Source of the DNA: a virus | Strand: one strand, 5' to 3' | Length of the DNA stretch: 61,476 nt | IMG/VR virus record: IMGVR_UViG_3300042691_020411 | Span: 1 to 61,476 of that record | Shown here: one piece after another, positions 40,465 through 48,489 of the stretch | Layout of the letters: each line of letters opens with the position of its first letter | Position numbering within the stretch: the first letter of the stretch is position 1 | Position numbers and translations under genes: made by a program | The notes under the pieces: model-generated | The model's input: only the letters and a program-made list of their open reading frames with translations | The model's database searches: none | Told to the model about the DNA's origin: nothing

Positions 40465-40871
40465 TGAAACAATTTATTAGAAAACTGTTTGGTATTGATA
40501 AAATACTTGCAGAAAAAGAACAAGCACAATCAGAAACAGCCAAGGCCAAAGCAGACGAAATACAGGCTAAACTGACTCCAAAAGAACGTGCCACTGCTCG
40601 AGGCGAGTCGTGGGTTGCAGTTTTGGATACAAAAGTAAATCCAGATAATGTACGCAACGGGTTCTTTGAACTCGATTGGAATGATAATTTTATTACTGAA
40701 TTAAAAAAAGCAGGCTACGGATTTGATAACGATCCAGAAGAAGAAATTGTGGATCGATGGTTCAGAGACTTGGCACGAAACATGTTAGCTGAAGAAGGTT
40801 TAGATTCTAATAGAAGTTCAGGTTATATTAATGTAACTAAACTTGGTGGCGGGAAAGCTGAAGTAGAATGA
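40464..40871 (+). CDS. Conserved phage protein (135 aa)
   Basis: Basic N-terminal helix (KQFIRKLFGIDKILAEKEQA), then TARGESWVAVLDTKVNPDNV and FELDWNDNFITELKKAGYG, conserved in T4-like cyanophages. Shares TAATG with queE. The function is unknown; no catalytic motif. Confidence 0.65.
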   Translation: MKQFIRKLFGIDKILAEKEQAQSETAKAKADEIQAKLTPKERATARGESWVAVLDTKVNPDNVRNGFFELDWNDNFITELKKAGYGFDNDPEEEIVDRWFRDLARNMLAEEGLDSNRSSGYINVTKLGGGKAEVE

Positions 40872-41446
40872 AAATACTTGAAAAAAACGAGTACATTGAT
40901 CAATATAATTTCTCGTCTTTGATTACACAAGACGATATAATTCAACTAAAATCATTGTCTAAAGAAATTATCGACTCGGGAAACTATTTTCACAATAGTC
41001 CAAAGTTTCAAACTAAAGAAAATTTATTTTTTAGGCAAGATCCGGTCATGCTTAAAATGCGCCAAAGTTTTGTCTACTCCTGTTTTATGTTTTTAGGACG
41101 CGAAGTTCGTATTAAAAATATGATGAGTTGGGTTTTCATGACTAGTGTCAAAGATGCAGAAGATAGAGATAACATGTGGCACAATCATCATATTAGCGAT
41201 AACGATGGCACTACGGATACATTAAGTGGAATTTGGTACGTGCATATACCTACTACATCGAATCCAGACATTACAGGCACCGAATTTGCAATGGACGGAT
41301 CTCCAAATTTTCAAGATACATTCTTTTTGAAACCAAACAACTTGACTTGGAACATATATCCTAGTAAACTATGGCATAGGCCCGGAATCACTGATTCAGA
41401 TGAATACCGGTTTGTTTTTGCTGCAGATATGGAATATTATAAATGA
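40868..41446 (+). CDS. Putative 2-oxoglutarate/Fe(II) oxygenase
   Basis: MWHNHHISDND (103-113), LSGIWYVHIPTTSNP, then LWHRPGITDSDEYRFVFAAD (from 168). The His/His...LSG-W/Y-Y pattern, distal His170 and the following Arg181 (2OG carboxylate) resemble a phage family of Fe/2OG oxygenases. Which of His105, 107 and 108 binds iron cannot be told. Such enzymes hydroxylate proteins or bases. It lies directly after queE and its neighbour, so action on a modified base is one idea, unproven. Confidence 0.75.
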   Translation: MKILEKNEYIDQYNFSSLITQDDIIQLKSLSKEIIDSGNYFHNSPKFQTKENLFFRQDPVMLKMRQSFVYSCFMFLGREVRIKNMMSWVFMTSVKDAEDRDNMWHNHHISDNDGTTDTLSGIWYVHIPTTSNPDITGTEFAMDGSPNFQDTFFLKPNNLTWNIYPSKLWHRPGITDSDEYRFVFAADMEYYK

Positions 41447-42438
41447 CATACATTTTGGTTGATACAGCCAACACATTCTTTCGTGCTAGGCACGTAGTTC
41501 AAGGCAGTGCTGACATTAAGTTGGGCATGGCTTTTCATATTACTTTTAATAGTATTAAAAAAGCATGGAATGACTTTGAGGGGAAACATGTAGTGTTCTG
41601 TCTCGAAGGTCGCTCGTGGCGCAAAGACTTTTATAAGCCTTATAAAGCTAATAGGCAAGAAACTCGTGCAGCAATGACGCAACGTGAACAAGATGAAGAT
41701 AAACTATTCTGGGAAGCCTTTGACGAATTTAAGAATTTTATTACAGAAAAAACTAATTGTACAGTATTACAACACCCGCAATTAGAAGCAGACGATTTGA
41801 TTGCAGGCTTTATTCAAACGCATAAAGATGCAAATCATGTTATCATATCAACAGACAGCGACTTTTATCAATTAATTGCTCCAAATGTAAGTCAGTATAA
41901 CGGTGTTCAAGAACATCATATTACACATACAGGAATCTTTGATGCAAAAGGTAAACGTGTTAAAGACAAGAAAACAGGCGAAGACAAAGTCGTCCCAAAT
42001 CCAGAATGGCTCTTGTTTGAAAAATGTATGCGTGGTGATACCAGTGATAATGTCTTCTCAGCGTATCCAGGTGTACGTGTTAAAGGTACTAAAAACAAAG
42101 TTGGTCTTACTGAAGCGTTCGAAGATCGTAACAGCAAAGGATTTTCGTGGAACAATCTCATGCTGCAGAGATGGGTTGATCACAACGGACAAGAGCACCG
42201 TGTATTAGAAGACTATCAACGCAATGTTACACTAGTTGACTTAACTGCACAACCTGCAGACATTAGAGCACTTATTAACAAAACTATTGAAGTCGACTGT
42301 GTTTCAAAAGATGTTACACAGGTTGGTATTCGTATGCTTAAATTCTGCAATCAGTGGGATATGAAAAAGATTGCAGATAACATTCAGCAATATGCTGAAC
42401 CATTTCAGGCAAAATATCAAGGAGAACAAAATGTCTAA
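41443..42438 (+). CDS. rnh: 5'-3' exonuclease / RNase H (T4 rnh, FEN family)
   Basis: Removes RNA primers and flaps from lagging strands. FEN-family acids: YILVDTANTFFRARH (Asp7), YKPYKANRQETRA, LEADDLIAGF and STDSDFYQLI, followed by RGDTSDNVFSAYPGVRVKG, the helix-3-turn-helix start. 331 residues against 305 in T4. Overlaps the oxygenase by four bases. Confidence 0.92.
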   Translation: MTYILVDTANTFFRARHVVQGSADIKLGMAFHITFNSIKKAWNDFEGKHVVFCLEGRSWRKDFYKPYKANRQETRAAMTQREQDEDKLFWEAFDEFKNFITEKTNCTVLQHPQLEADDLIAGFIQTHKDANHVIISTDSDFYQLIAPNVSQYNGVQEHHITHTGIFDAKGKRVKDKKTGEDKVVPNPEWLLFEKCMRGDTSDNVFSAYPGVRVKGTKNKVGLTEAFEDRNSKGFSWNNLMLQRWVDHNGQEHRVLEDYQRNVTLVDLTAQPADIRALINKTIEVDCVSKDVTQVGIRMLKFCNQWDMKKIADNIQQYAEPFQAKYQGEQNV

Positions 42439-42985
42439 CGTTTATCTAATTAAACCTCTTGAAAAGAAAAGCATTGTATGGCATGTCGAAATGTTCCGAG
42501 AGAACAAAGACGGTACTATCAGTTGGTTTAACATGAGCGAAACCTATCGTTGGGGACAAGGATTTGTAGATGCAGAGTTGGATTGCAATCTGCCTTACGA
42601 AGGTGAACTAACCGCTCACGCACGGACTGATTGCGGCTGGGGTTCTGAACTTGAAGATAGTTGTGCTATTGACTGGTCTTTCAGCGATGACTTAACTGAA
42701 GAAGAACAAGAGAATATTAAAAAGTTCTACTATGATGGTGACCCCGATGATGAGAATGTTCCGGATATGGGCGGTGCGGCTTGGCTGTTTGATGGCACCC
42801 ACAATTGGCAAGTTGAAGATGACTATCTTGAGATCATCGGCCCTTATCAAATTAGCTTATGTGACGAAGATGGCACAATTATCGAAGAGAATGTAACATT
42901 AAAACCCAGGCCTGATCCTAAAACTAGTTGGCCCTGGAGTGTAGATAATCCTAAACCTGACAATAAAGACGGAGAGGCAGATTAA
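42431..42985 (+). CDS. Acidic conserved phage protein (184 aa)
   Basis: Trp-rich and very acidic: KKSIVWHVEMFRENKDG, FNMSETYRWGQGFVDAELD, then WSFSDDLTEEEQENIKKFYY and a proline-rich end. GGAG seven bases before 42431. Overlaps rnh by eight bases and the next gene by one. Acidity could indicate DNA mimicry but nothing else supports it. Function unknown. Confidence 0.6.
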   Translation: MSNVYLIKPLEKKSIVWHVEMFRENKDGTISWFNMSETYRWGQGFVDAELDCNLPYEGELTAHARTDCGWGSELEDSCAIDWSFSDDLTEEEQENIKKFYYDGDPDDENVPDMGGAAWLFDGTHNWQVEDDYLEIIGPYQISLCDEDGTIIEENVTLKPRPDPKTSWPWSVDNPKPDNKDGEAD

Positions 42986-43131
42986 TGAAATGCGATACAT
43001 GCGGTGAACAAATTAAGTTAGGGTGTGATTGGAGGCAGGGTCGTTGCCCGCACCAGCCACCTATGCTAACAGATTATCATTTTAGATATTATAATCTTTG
43101 GCAAACAATTAAAGGATGGTTTAAAAAATGA
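42985..43131 (+). CDS. Zinc-ribbon-like microprotein (48 aa)
   Basis: MKCDTCGEQIKLGCDWRQGR then CPHQPPMLTDYHF. CxxC (3, 6) and Cys14, Cys21 and His23 could form one zinc site. TAATG junction with the upstream gene and ATGA with the downstream gene, plus preserved reading frame, support it as real. Confidence 0.6.
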   Translation: MKCDTCGEQIKLGCDWRQGRCPHQPPMLTDYHFRYYNLWQTIKGWFKK

Positions 43132-43607
43132 CAGAGATACACGCAAAGCCAATTGTAGATGGCAAATTTTGGATTGTAGAAAAAGATGGCAATAAAATTG
43201 CCACGTTACATAAAAAAGAAAATAATAAGTTCGTACTGTCAAGTACTAACGGAGAAGTGATGTTTAATAAAAAAGATGATTTGATGAAAGAATTTGGTAA
43301 AGAATTTTTTCTAAAAAGTGAAAAAGTAAAAGTTACATCTACCGAACCAAGTGAATGCCACGGTTATCCAACATCATGTAAACCTTTTAATCCAATGTAT
43401 GATGTTCAACGTAAACTTCCTCTATTTACAAAGTCAAATGCCAGCAAGAGTTTGTATTGTGCCGGTTACTACATTATTAAATTTGATAAAGGATGGGTTA
43501 AAAGTCACTGTCCTAAACTTATTACCATTGAACGCTACCCGTACAAAGGTCCGTTTAAAACAGAGTTTGAAATGAAACAGGTACTTGCAAATGCAAAATC
43601 AAATTAA
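43128..43607 (+). CDS. Conserved phage protein (159 aa)
   Basis: N-terminal beta domain (AKPIVDGKFWIVEKDGNKIA), then CHGYPTSCKPFNPMYDVQRK and a C-terminal domain ending with GWVKSHCPKLITIERYPYKG. This layout is familiar from T4-like cyanophages, without function. Overlaps both neighbours. Confidence 0.65.
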   Translation: MTEIHAKPIVDGKFWIVEKDGNKIATLHKKENNKFVLSSTNGEVMFNKKDDLMKEFGKEFFLKSEKVKVTSTEPSECHGYPTSCKPFNPMYDVQRKLPLFTKSNASKSLYCAGYYIIKFDKGWVKSHCPKLITIERYPYKGPFKTEFEMKQVLANAKSN

Positions 43608-43839
43608 TTTAACGCCGTTTACACAATTTATACAACAAGTAAGAAGCGCAGAATCTAGTCAGGCCAAAGAAATTAAGTTATCTATACAACAATCTCGCTT
43701 ATTGGCTCTTGCATTAGCAGAATGTATGGATAAACTTAATACTAACTACGAATCTATGTTTAACGAGCTTAAACGCAGTCAAGATACTGAAGTTATTAGT
43801 CTAAGTATGGACGGTGGTGGGTTCGAAGACAAGAAATAA
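43591..43839 (+). CDS. Small helical conserved phage protein (82 aa)
   Basis: LTPFTQFIQQVRSAESSQAK, then SIQQSRLLALALAECMDKLN and the C-terminal VISLSMDGGGFEDKK, conserved in T4-like phages. Start ATG at 43591; it overlaps the previous gene by 17 bases. Function unknown. Confidence 0.65.
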   Translation: MQNQINLTPFTQFIQQVRSAESSQAKEIKLSIQQSRLLALALAECMDKLNTNYESMFNELKRSQDTEVISLSMDGGGFEDKK

Positions 43840-43841
43840 GA

Positions 43842-43880
43842 GATAAATATATGCGTAGTTAATTAATTGGAATTACGCAT
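43842..43880 (+). promoter_or_regulatory. Late-like element GATAAATA and hairpin before the 43882 start
   Basis: GATAAATA (43842-43849), then ATGCGTAGTT (43851-43860), 10-nt loop AATTAATTGG, AATTACGCAT (43871-43880), pairing over ten positions with one G-U. The 3' arm ends one base before the ATG at 43882, and the only ribosome-binding-like bases (GG) lie in the loop. Confidence 0.4.
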
Positions 43881-43881
43881 C

Positions 43882-44166
43882 ATGAGTCGACCTAAACCAA
43901 AAATACTGTTAGAATACACTAACAAAAAAACTTACAAAGCTGAACAAGTTTTAGAAGCTGAAGCCATCTGGGCTGTCTTTTATAAAGCTGAGCCTTTCAA
44001 TTTGAAGAGTTTTAATAGCTTAACATCTTATCCAGGTCCTAAGTACAAAAAAGTATCGTTTAGTAATCCTGGTCACGCACACAATCTTGCTAAAAAATTA
44101 AACTTAACATTTGGTACTGAAGATTTCCAAGTTGTTAAATTAACACAAGGCACCATCGTGAAATGA
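43882..44166 (+). CDS. Conserved T4-like phage protein (94 aa)
   Basis: MSRPKPKILLEYTNKKTYKA, then WAVFYKAEPFNLKSFN and YPGPKYKKVSFSNPGHAHNL. A small basic domain conserved in marine T4-like phages. The start 43882 is preferred to 43867, which would lie within the hairpin. Four-base overlap with the next gene. Function unknown. Confidence 0.65.
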   Translation: MSRPKPKILLEYTNKKTYKAEQVLEAEAIWAVFYKAEPFNLKSFNSLTSYPGPKYKKVSFSNPGHAHNLAKKLNLTFGTEDFQVVKLTQGTIVK

Positions 44167-44558
44167 TTTCACGAAACTTATTAACAAAAATATTTTTACA
44201 ACAATGGGGCAAAACCATTGACGAAACAAATGTTGATATGTATTCAAGAACATGGTGGCAATCAAACCGTGTTGGAAAAGATAACGCCTTTCGTCTAAGT
44301 GATAAAGGTTATGAATTTTTGGTTTCGGAATTGGAACTTAAAGAATACGAAATTCCATTTACTGAACCAATCGAACTAAGTCCCCAAACTATTATATTTT
44401 TGGAAAGGTATATTGACTGTCCATATTACCTTACAAACCAAAGTATTACAGTTTTTTCCGAAAAAAAATCATTTGAACTATATTTGTTTTCGGACGATAT
44501 ACGTAAATTTGGGCTTATTAAAGCCATGAATGAACGCCAAAAAGATCTAGACAGCTAA
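44163..44558 (+). CDS. Conserved phage protein (131 aa)
   Basis: MISRNLLTKIFLQQWGKTID, then RLSDKGYEFLVSELELKEYE and FLERYIDCPYYLTNQSITVF. I have seen related proteins in T4-like phages with no function. It ends eight bases before the promoter at 44567. Confidence 0.65.
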   Translation: MISRNLLTKIFLQQWGKTIDETNVDMYSRTWWQSNRVGKDNAFRLSDKGYEFLVSELELKEYEIPFTEPIELSPQTIIFLERYIDCPYYLTNQSITVFSEKKSFELYLFSDDIRKFGLIKAMNERQKDLDS

Positions 44559-44566
44559 ATTCCTAG

Positions 44567-44595
44567 TTGACACATTTCCTAAGTGGTGCTATAAT
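44567..44595 (+). promoter_or_regulatory. Sigma-70-type promoter for the moxR gene
   Basis: TTGACA (44567-44572), 17-base spacer, TATAAT (44590-44595), followed by ACATACATA. The same TATAATACATACATA occurs in the next promoter (45766). Confidence 0.8.
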
Positions 44596-44649
44596 ACATA
44601 CATAGCGCAACAGATTATCACTTGTAACACACTTTTTAAAGGAAATAAA

Positions 44650-45741
44650 ATGGCAGAAATTCTTAGCCGCACCGTTGGACCTAATGGAGCGAAACGTTCA
44701 TTGCGTAAAGCATTTAAAAATAAACGTCCAATTTTCCTCTGGGGTCCTCCCGGAATTGGTAAGTCAGATATTATCAAACAACTCGGTGACGAGCTAGAAG
44801 CTCATGTTATTGACGTTCGTCTTTCACTTTGGGAACCTACTGATATTAAAGGTATTCCATACTTTGACTCAAACACTAGCAAAATGGTTTGGGCTCCTCC
44901 TAGCGAATTGCCCGATGAAGCACTAGCTAGCCAATACAAAACTATTGTATTGTTCATGGATGAAATGAATAGTGCTGCTCCTAGCGTACAGGCGGCAGCT
45001 TATCAACTTATTTTGAATCGCCGTGTTGGCACTTACAAACTGCCAGACAACGTTGTAATGGTTGCGGCTGGTAACCGTGAAAGCGACAAAGGCGTTACTT
45101 ATCGTATGCCTGCTCCGTTGGCTAACCGTTTTGTTCACTTGGAAATGGCTATCGATTGGGATGACTGGCAAGACTGGGCTGTAGAAAATCGCATCCATAA
45201 AGATGTAGTTGGTTTCCTAACTTTCTCTAAAAAGGACTTGTATGACTTCGATCCTAAATCCGCAAGCCGTGCGTTTGCTACTCCTCGTTCATGGTCATTT
45301 GTTAGCGAATTGCTTATTGACGATGACTGCGATGAGTCTACTCTTACTGACCTAACTTCGGGTGCTGTTGGCGAAGGTCTTGCTGTTAAGTTTATGGCAC
45401 ATCGTAAACATGCCAGCAAGATGCCTAACCCTAGCGATATTTTGAGCGGTAAAGTTAAGAAGATGGAATCTAAAGAAATTTCTGCACAATATTCTTTGGT
45501 TGTATCTCTGTGCTACGAGCTCAAAGATGCTTGTGATAAAAATGTCAAGAATTGGAACGGTCAAGTTAATAACTTCTTCCAATTTATGATGGATAATTTT
45601 GAAACCGAACTTGTTATTATGGGCACTAAACTTGCCCTAAGCACTTACAAGTTGCCGTTGGATCCAGACGAAATTGCATGTTTCGACGACTTCCATTCAA
45701 AATTTGGTAAGTATATTGCAGCAGCTACTGAGAAGCAATAA
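44650..45741 (+). CDS. MoxR-type AAA+ ATPase
   Basis: Walker A WGPPGIGKSD (31-40), Walker B IVLFMDEMNSA with a MoxR-like loop after it (APSVQAAAYQLILNRRVG), sensor 1 VVMVAAGNRESDKG and APLANRFVHLE for the sensor-2/Arg-finger region. 363 residues. MoxR ATPases work with VWA proteins as chaperone-like pairs; the next gene is such a partner. Own strong promoter. The target is unknown. Confidence 0.9.
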   Translation: MAEILSRTVGPNGAKRSLRKAFKNKRPIFLWGPPGIGKSDIIKQLGDELEAHVIDVRLSLWEPTDIKGIPYFDSNTSKMVWAPPSELPDEALASQYKTIVLFMDEMNSAAPSVQAAAYQLILNRRVGTYKLPDNVVMVAAGNRESDKGVTYRMPAPLANRFVHLEMAIDWDDWQDWAVENRIHKDVVGFLTFSKKDLYDFDPKSASRAFATPRSWSFVSELLIDDDCDESTLTDLTSGAVGEGLAVKFMAHRKHASKMPNPSDILSGKVKKMESKEISAQYSLVVSLCYELKDACDKNVKNWNGQVNNFFQFMMDNFETELVIMGTKLALSTYKLPLDPDEIACFDDFHSKFGKYIAAATEKQ

Positions 45742-45742
45742 G

Positions 45743-45771
45743 TTGACAGGACCTTCGGGTCCTGTTATAAT
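45743..45771 (+). promoter_or_regulatory. Sigma-70-type promoter with UUCG hairpin in the spacer
   Basis: TTGACA (45743-45748), 17-base spacer, TATAAT (45766-45771), then ACATACATA. ACAGGACC (45746-45753), TTCG, GGTCCTGT (45758-45765) make an 8-bp hairpin across the spacer and the end of the -35 box. It starts two bases after the moxR stop, so it can also act on moxR transcripts. T-run after the hairpin is absent. Confidence 0.8.
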
Positions 45772-45800
45772 ACATACATACTGAAATTTTAGGAGCAGAA

Positions 45801-46985
45801 ATGGCACACGCCGATCCAATTATTGATAAAATTATTGTAGCACGAGTAGGCTTACTACTGCGTCATCCGTTTTTTGGCAACCTTGCTACACGCATGGGTA
45901 TCAAAGAAGCAGATGATTGGCTTCCTACGGCCGCAACAGATGGTCGCAATATCTATTTTAACAGAGAATTTTTTACACCGTTAACTGTTAAACAAGTAGA
46001 ATTCGTAATCGCACACGAAATTCTTCATGCTGTTTTTGATCACATGAGTCGTCGAGAAGGCCGTGATCCAAAAGTGTTTAACATTGCCTGCGACTATGCT
46101 GTGAACGGACAAATTGTTCGAGATCGTATTGGCGATTATAATTTGCCCGATATTAAAATCTTCCATGATCCTAAATATTATGGATGGTCGGCTGAACAAG
46201 TATACGATGAAATTTACGAAAAGTATGACGAAGAACAATTGGCCGCACTTGGGCAAATGTTGGACGAACACTTGGATTCAGACGGTGGTGGCAAGGACGG
46301 GCAACCTAAATACACTAAAGAACAACTAAAAGAAATTCGCGATGAAATGCGTGAAGCAGTAATGCAAGCCGCACAGGCTGCGGGTGCGGGAAATGTGCCC
46401 GCAAGCATTCAGCGAATGATTAAAGAACTTACAGAGCCTAAGATGAATTGGCGTGAAATTTTACGTCAACAAATTCAAAGTACTATTAAGAACGACTACA
46501 GTTTTATGCGGCCTAATCGTAAAGGCTGGCACATGAACGCAATTCTTCCAGGTACACAATTTGAGGATACTATTGACATTTGCATTAGTATCGACATGTC
46601 TGGTTCCATCGGTGACGAACAAGCTAAAGACTTCATGAGCGAGATCAAAGGTATTATGGACGAGTACAAAGACTTCCGTATTAAAATTTGGTGCTTTGAT
46701 ACATCTGTATATAACGAAGCCGACTTTGATGGCTATACTATGGATTCGTTTATGGAATACGAGCCAATGGGTGGTGGTGGCACCGACTTTGATGTTAACT
46801 GGGAATACATGAAAGAAAATGATATTCAACCTAAAAAGTTTATCATGTTCACAGACGGTTACCCGTACGGTTCATGGGGTGATGAGTTATATTGTGACAC
46901 TGTATTCATTATCCACGGCAACGACAAAGTTGTTCCGCCGTTTGGAGAATATGCTTATTACGAAGCACTAACAGAGACTGCATAA
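45801..46985 (+). CDS. VWA-domain protein with metallopeptidase-like N-domain
   Basis: The N-terminal half has VIAHEILHAVFDHMSRR with HEILH (72-76), the HExxH zinc-protease motif, as in the DUF2201-type putative metallopeptidases. The C-terminal half is a VWA-like domain with MIDAS DMSGS (265-269), then GGGGTDF and MFTDGYPYGSWG. Middle region is acidic, Gly- and Ala-rich. 394 residues. Partner of the upstream MoxR ATPase by family rule. Function in phage not known; protein remodelling or regulated proteolysis is inferred. Confidence 0.88.
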   Translation: MAHADPIIDKIIVARVGLLLRHPFFGNLATRMGIKEADDWLPTAATDGRNIYFNREFFTPLTVKQVEFVIAHEILHAVFDHMSRREGRDPKVFNIACDYAVNGQIVRDRIGDYNLPDIKIFHDPKYYGWSAEQVYDEIYEKYDEEQLAALGQMLDEHLDSDGGGKDGQPKYTKEQLKEIRDEMREAVMQAAQAAGAGNVPASIQRMIKELTEPKMNWREILRQQIQSTIKNDYSFMRPNRKGWHMNAILPGTQFEDTIDICISIDMSGSIGDEQAKDFMSEIKGIMDEYKDFRIKIWCFDTSVYNEADFDGYTMDSFMEYEPMGGGGTDFDVNWEYMKENDIQPKKFIMFTDGYPYGSWGDELYCDTVFIIHGNDKVVPPFGEYAYYEALTETA

Positions 46986-47272
46986 TGGCTTTAAAAAATG
47001 GCAAACCAAACCCGCTAAATTATTTCGATCTAAGACGGGTTGAGTTTGCTGCACCACATTTTAAATATACCACTATTGATCGATATAACCCAAGTTTATT
47101 GAAAAATTTAGACAGTTGGATTAAGCAACATTTAAACAGTCGGTATTACATTGGACAAGGGTTAGATCTTGATAATACTAACACCATTGTATATACGACA
47201 CGAATAGGATTCGAATCAGAAAAAGAACTCAGTTTCTTCACGATTGCCTGTCCTCTGATTCAAACGAGATAA
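46985..47272 (+). CDS. Conserved phage protein (95 aa)
   Basis: NPLNYFDLRRVEFAAPHFKY, then LNSRYYIGQGLDLDNTN and the C-terminus KELSFFTIACPLIQ, conserved in T4-like cyanophages. Overlaps the VWA gene by one base (TAATG). Function unknown. Confidence 0.65.
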   Translation: MALKNGKPNPLNYFDLRRVEFAAPHFKYTTIDRYNPSLLKNLDSWIKQHLNSRYYIGQGLDLDNTNTIVYTTRIGFESEKELSFFTIACPLIQTR

Positions 47273-47300
47273 TTATATTTGTACTTTATAAGGAGATACC

Positions 47301-47549
47301 ATGACTGACCAAGTCGAACAACAACAAGAGGCGGTGCAAGCACCAGACGCACCAAAAGCAGATGCGAACGAACTAACAATTAACGATCTTAACGCAATGA
47401 AAGTTATTATCGATATTGCTAGCTCACGAGGCGCATTTAAACCAAACGAAATGGTTGCTGTAGGGCAAACATATAATAAATTAAGCACATTTTTAGATGC
47501 TGTATCTAAACAAGCAGAATCGCAAAAAGCCGGTGCAACAGGAGCATAA
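47301..47549 (+). CDS. Small conserved phage protein (82 aa)
   Basis: Gln/Ala/Asp-rich N-terminus then a helical pair (LTINDLNAMKVIIDIASSRG, MVAVGQTYNKLSTFL), conserved in marine T4-like phages. AAGGAG upstream. Could be a small structural or regulatory protein. Confidence 0.65.
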   Translation: MTDQVEQQQEAVQAPDAPKADANELTINDLNAMKVIIDIASSRGAFKPNEMVAVGQTYNKLSTFLDAVSKQAESQKAGATGA

Positions 47550-47551
47550 TT

Positions 47552-48172
47552 ATGCAAAACTTAAAACATGTAGGTAGAATTAAAGATACAGGTAAAAAAG
47601 TACTCGTAGCTTTTAGGACTCTACCAGGTGACGCTTATAGTTGCCTAGTTGTACCAACTGAAAATTTACCCGATGAATATCATAACGCTATCATCAATTT
47701 AGTTGAAAGCCCAGCAGCTCAGCAATCGTATGAGTTCGCAGAAGCGTTAGATCGAACACAATTTCCAGACGGAAGCCGCATGTTACCGTTTTTACATGCC
47801 AATGGCCGTTTAGTAAAAGTGAGCACAGCACAAGTTGAGATGACTCCGGTTATTGGATCGTCAGTTATGTTGTCCGAACTCAATCAACTAATTGCCGAAC
47901 AACGTGGTATTGCAGTAGATGATTTGCATATTCAGCCTGAAAGCCATGATGTCGCTAAAGAAGTTGCATCAGTTAAGAATATGCCTGTTGAGAATGCTGA
48001 TGTAAGTAAAACCACTTCGCAAAGTGTAAATGAAACTGCCGAGTCTACTTCGTTTGTTAACGCAGAAGCTGAAGCAAAACACTATCGTAGTCAGGCAGAC
48101 AAGTTGGCAAAACAAGCTGCCGAATTCCGCAGAAAAGCTGAGGAGTTGGTTCCAACCAAAAAACCGAAGTGA
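47552..48172 (+). CDS. Conserved phage protein (206 aa)
   Basis: N-terminal 130 residues form a conserved domain: MQNLKHVGRIKDTGKKVLVA, FRTLPGDAYSCLVVPTENLP, and ELNQLIAEQRGIAVDDLHI. The C-terminal 75 residues are variable, with an Ala/Glu/Lys coiled coil. Widely found in T4-like cyanophages, without known role. Starts two bases after the previous stop. Confidence 0.7.
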   Translation: MQNLKHVGRIKDTGKKVLVAFRTLPGDAYSCLVVPTENLPDEYHNAIINLVESPAAQQSYEFAEALDRTQFPDGSRMLPFLHANGRLVKVSTAQVEMTPVIGSSVMLSELNQLIAEQRGIAVDDLHIQPESHDVAKEVASVKNMPVENADVSKTTSQSVNETAESTSFVNAEAEAKHYRSQADKLAKQAAEFRRKAEELVPTKKPK

Positions 48173-48489
48173 GTGAACAGGGAAGAAAACTTCCCAAAGA
48201 TGTCGTCGAATGTTGGCCAGAAGTATTTGGAGAGGTAAAACTAAATGTGTTACCTTTACGGTATCTCCATGCTGTTATTATCACATTTAAAGACGGTAAG
48301 ATTTGGGAAGTAAAAATAACAAAAGATGATCACGCAAAAGGCTGGAGTGCCTTTGAAAGATCAATTTCGGAACTTTACAAAACTTACGAAAGTCGTATTG
48401 ATAATGTTGACTTTCGATTAGATACTGAAAAAATTCGAAAAGATATAGAAAAAACTACACAACGATTTTTAAAGAAAAGAAAATTATAA
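48169..48489 (+). CDS. Conserved phage protein (106 aa)
   Basis: GTG start overlapping the previous stop. VECWPEVFGEVKLNVLPLRY, LHAVIITFKDGKIWEVKI and a helical C-terminus (LDTEKIRKDIEKTTQRFLKK). Found in T4-like phages next to thyX-like regions; function unknown. Followed at once by thyX. Confidence 0.65.
   Translation: MSEQGRKLPKDVVECWPEVFGEVKLNVLPLRYLHAVIITFKDGKIWEVKITKDDHAKGWSAFERSISELYKTYESRIDNVDFRLDTEKIRKDIEKTTQRFLKKRKL

Noticed and set aside
47199-47217. A GATTCGAATC motif like a tRNA T-loop
   Set aside because: Inside a conserved protein gene, with no cloverleaf around it. No tRNA gene was found anywhere in the window.
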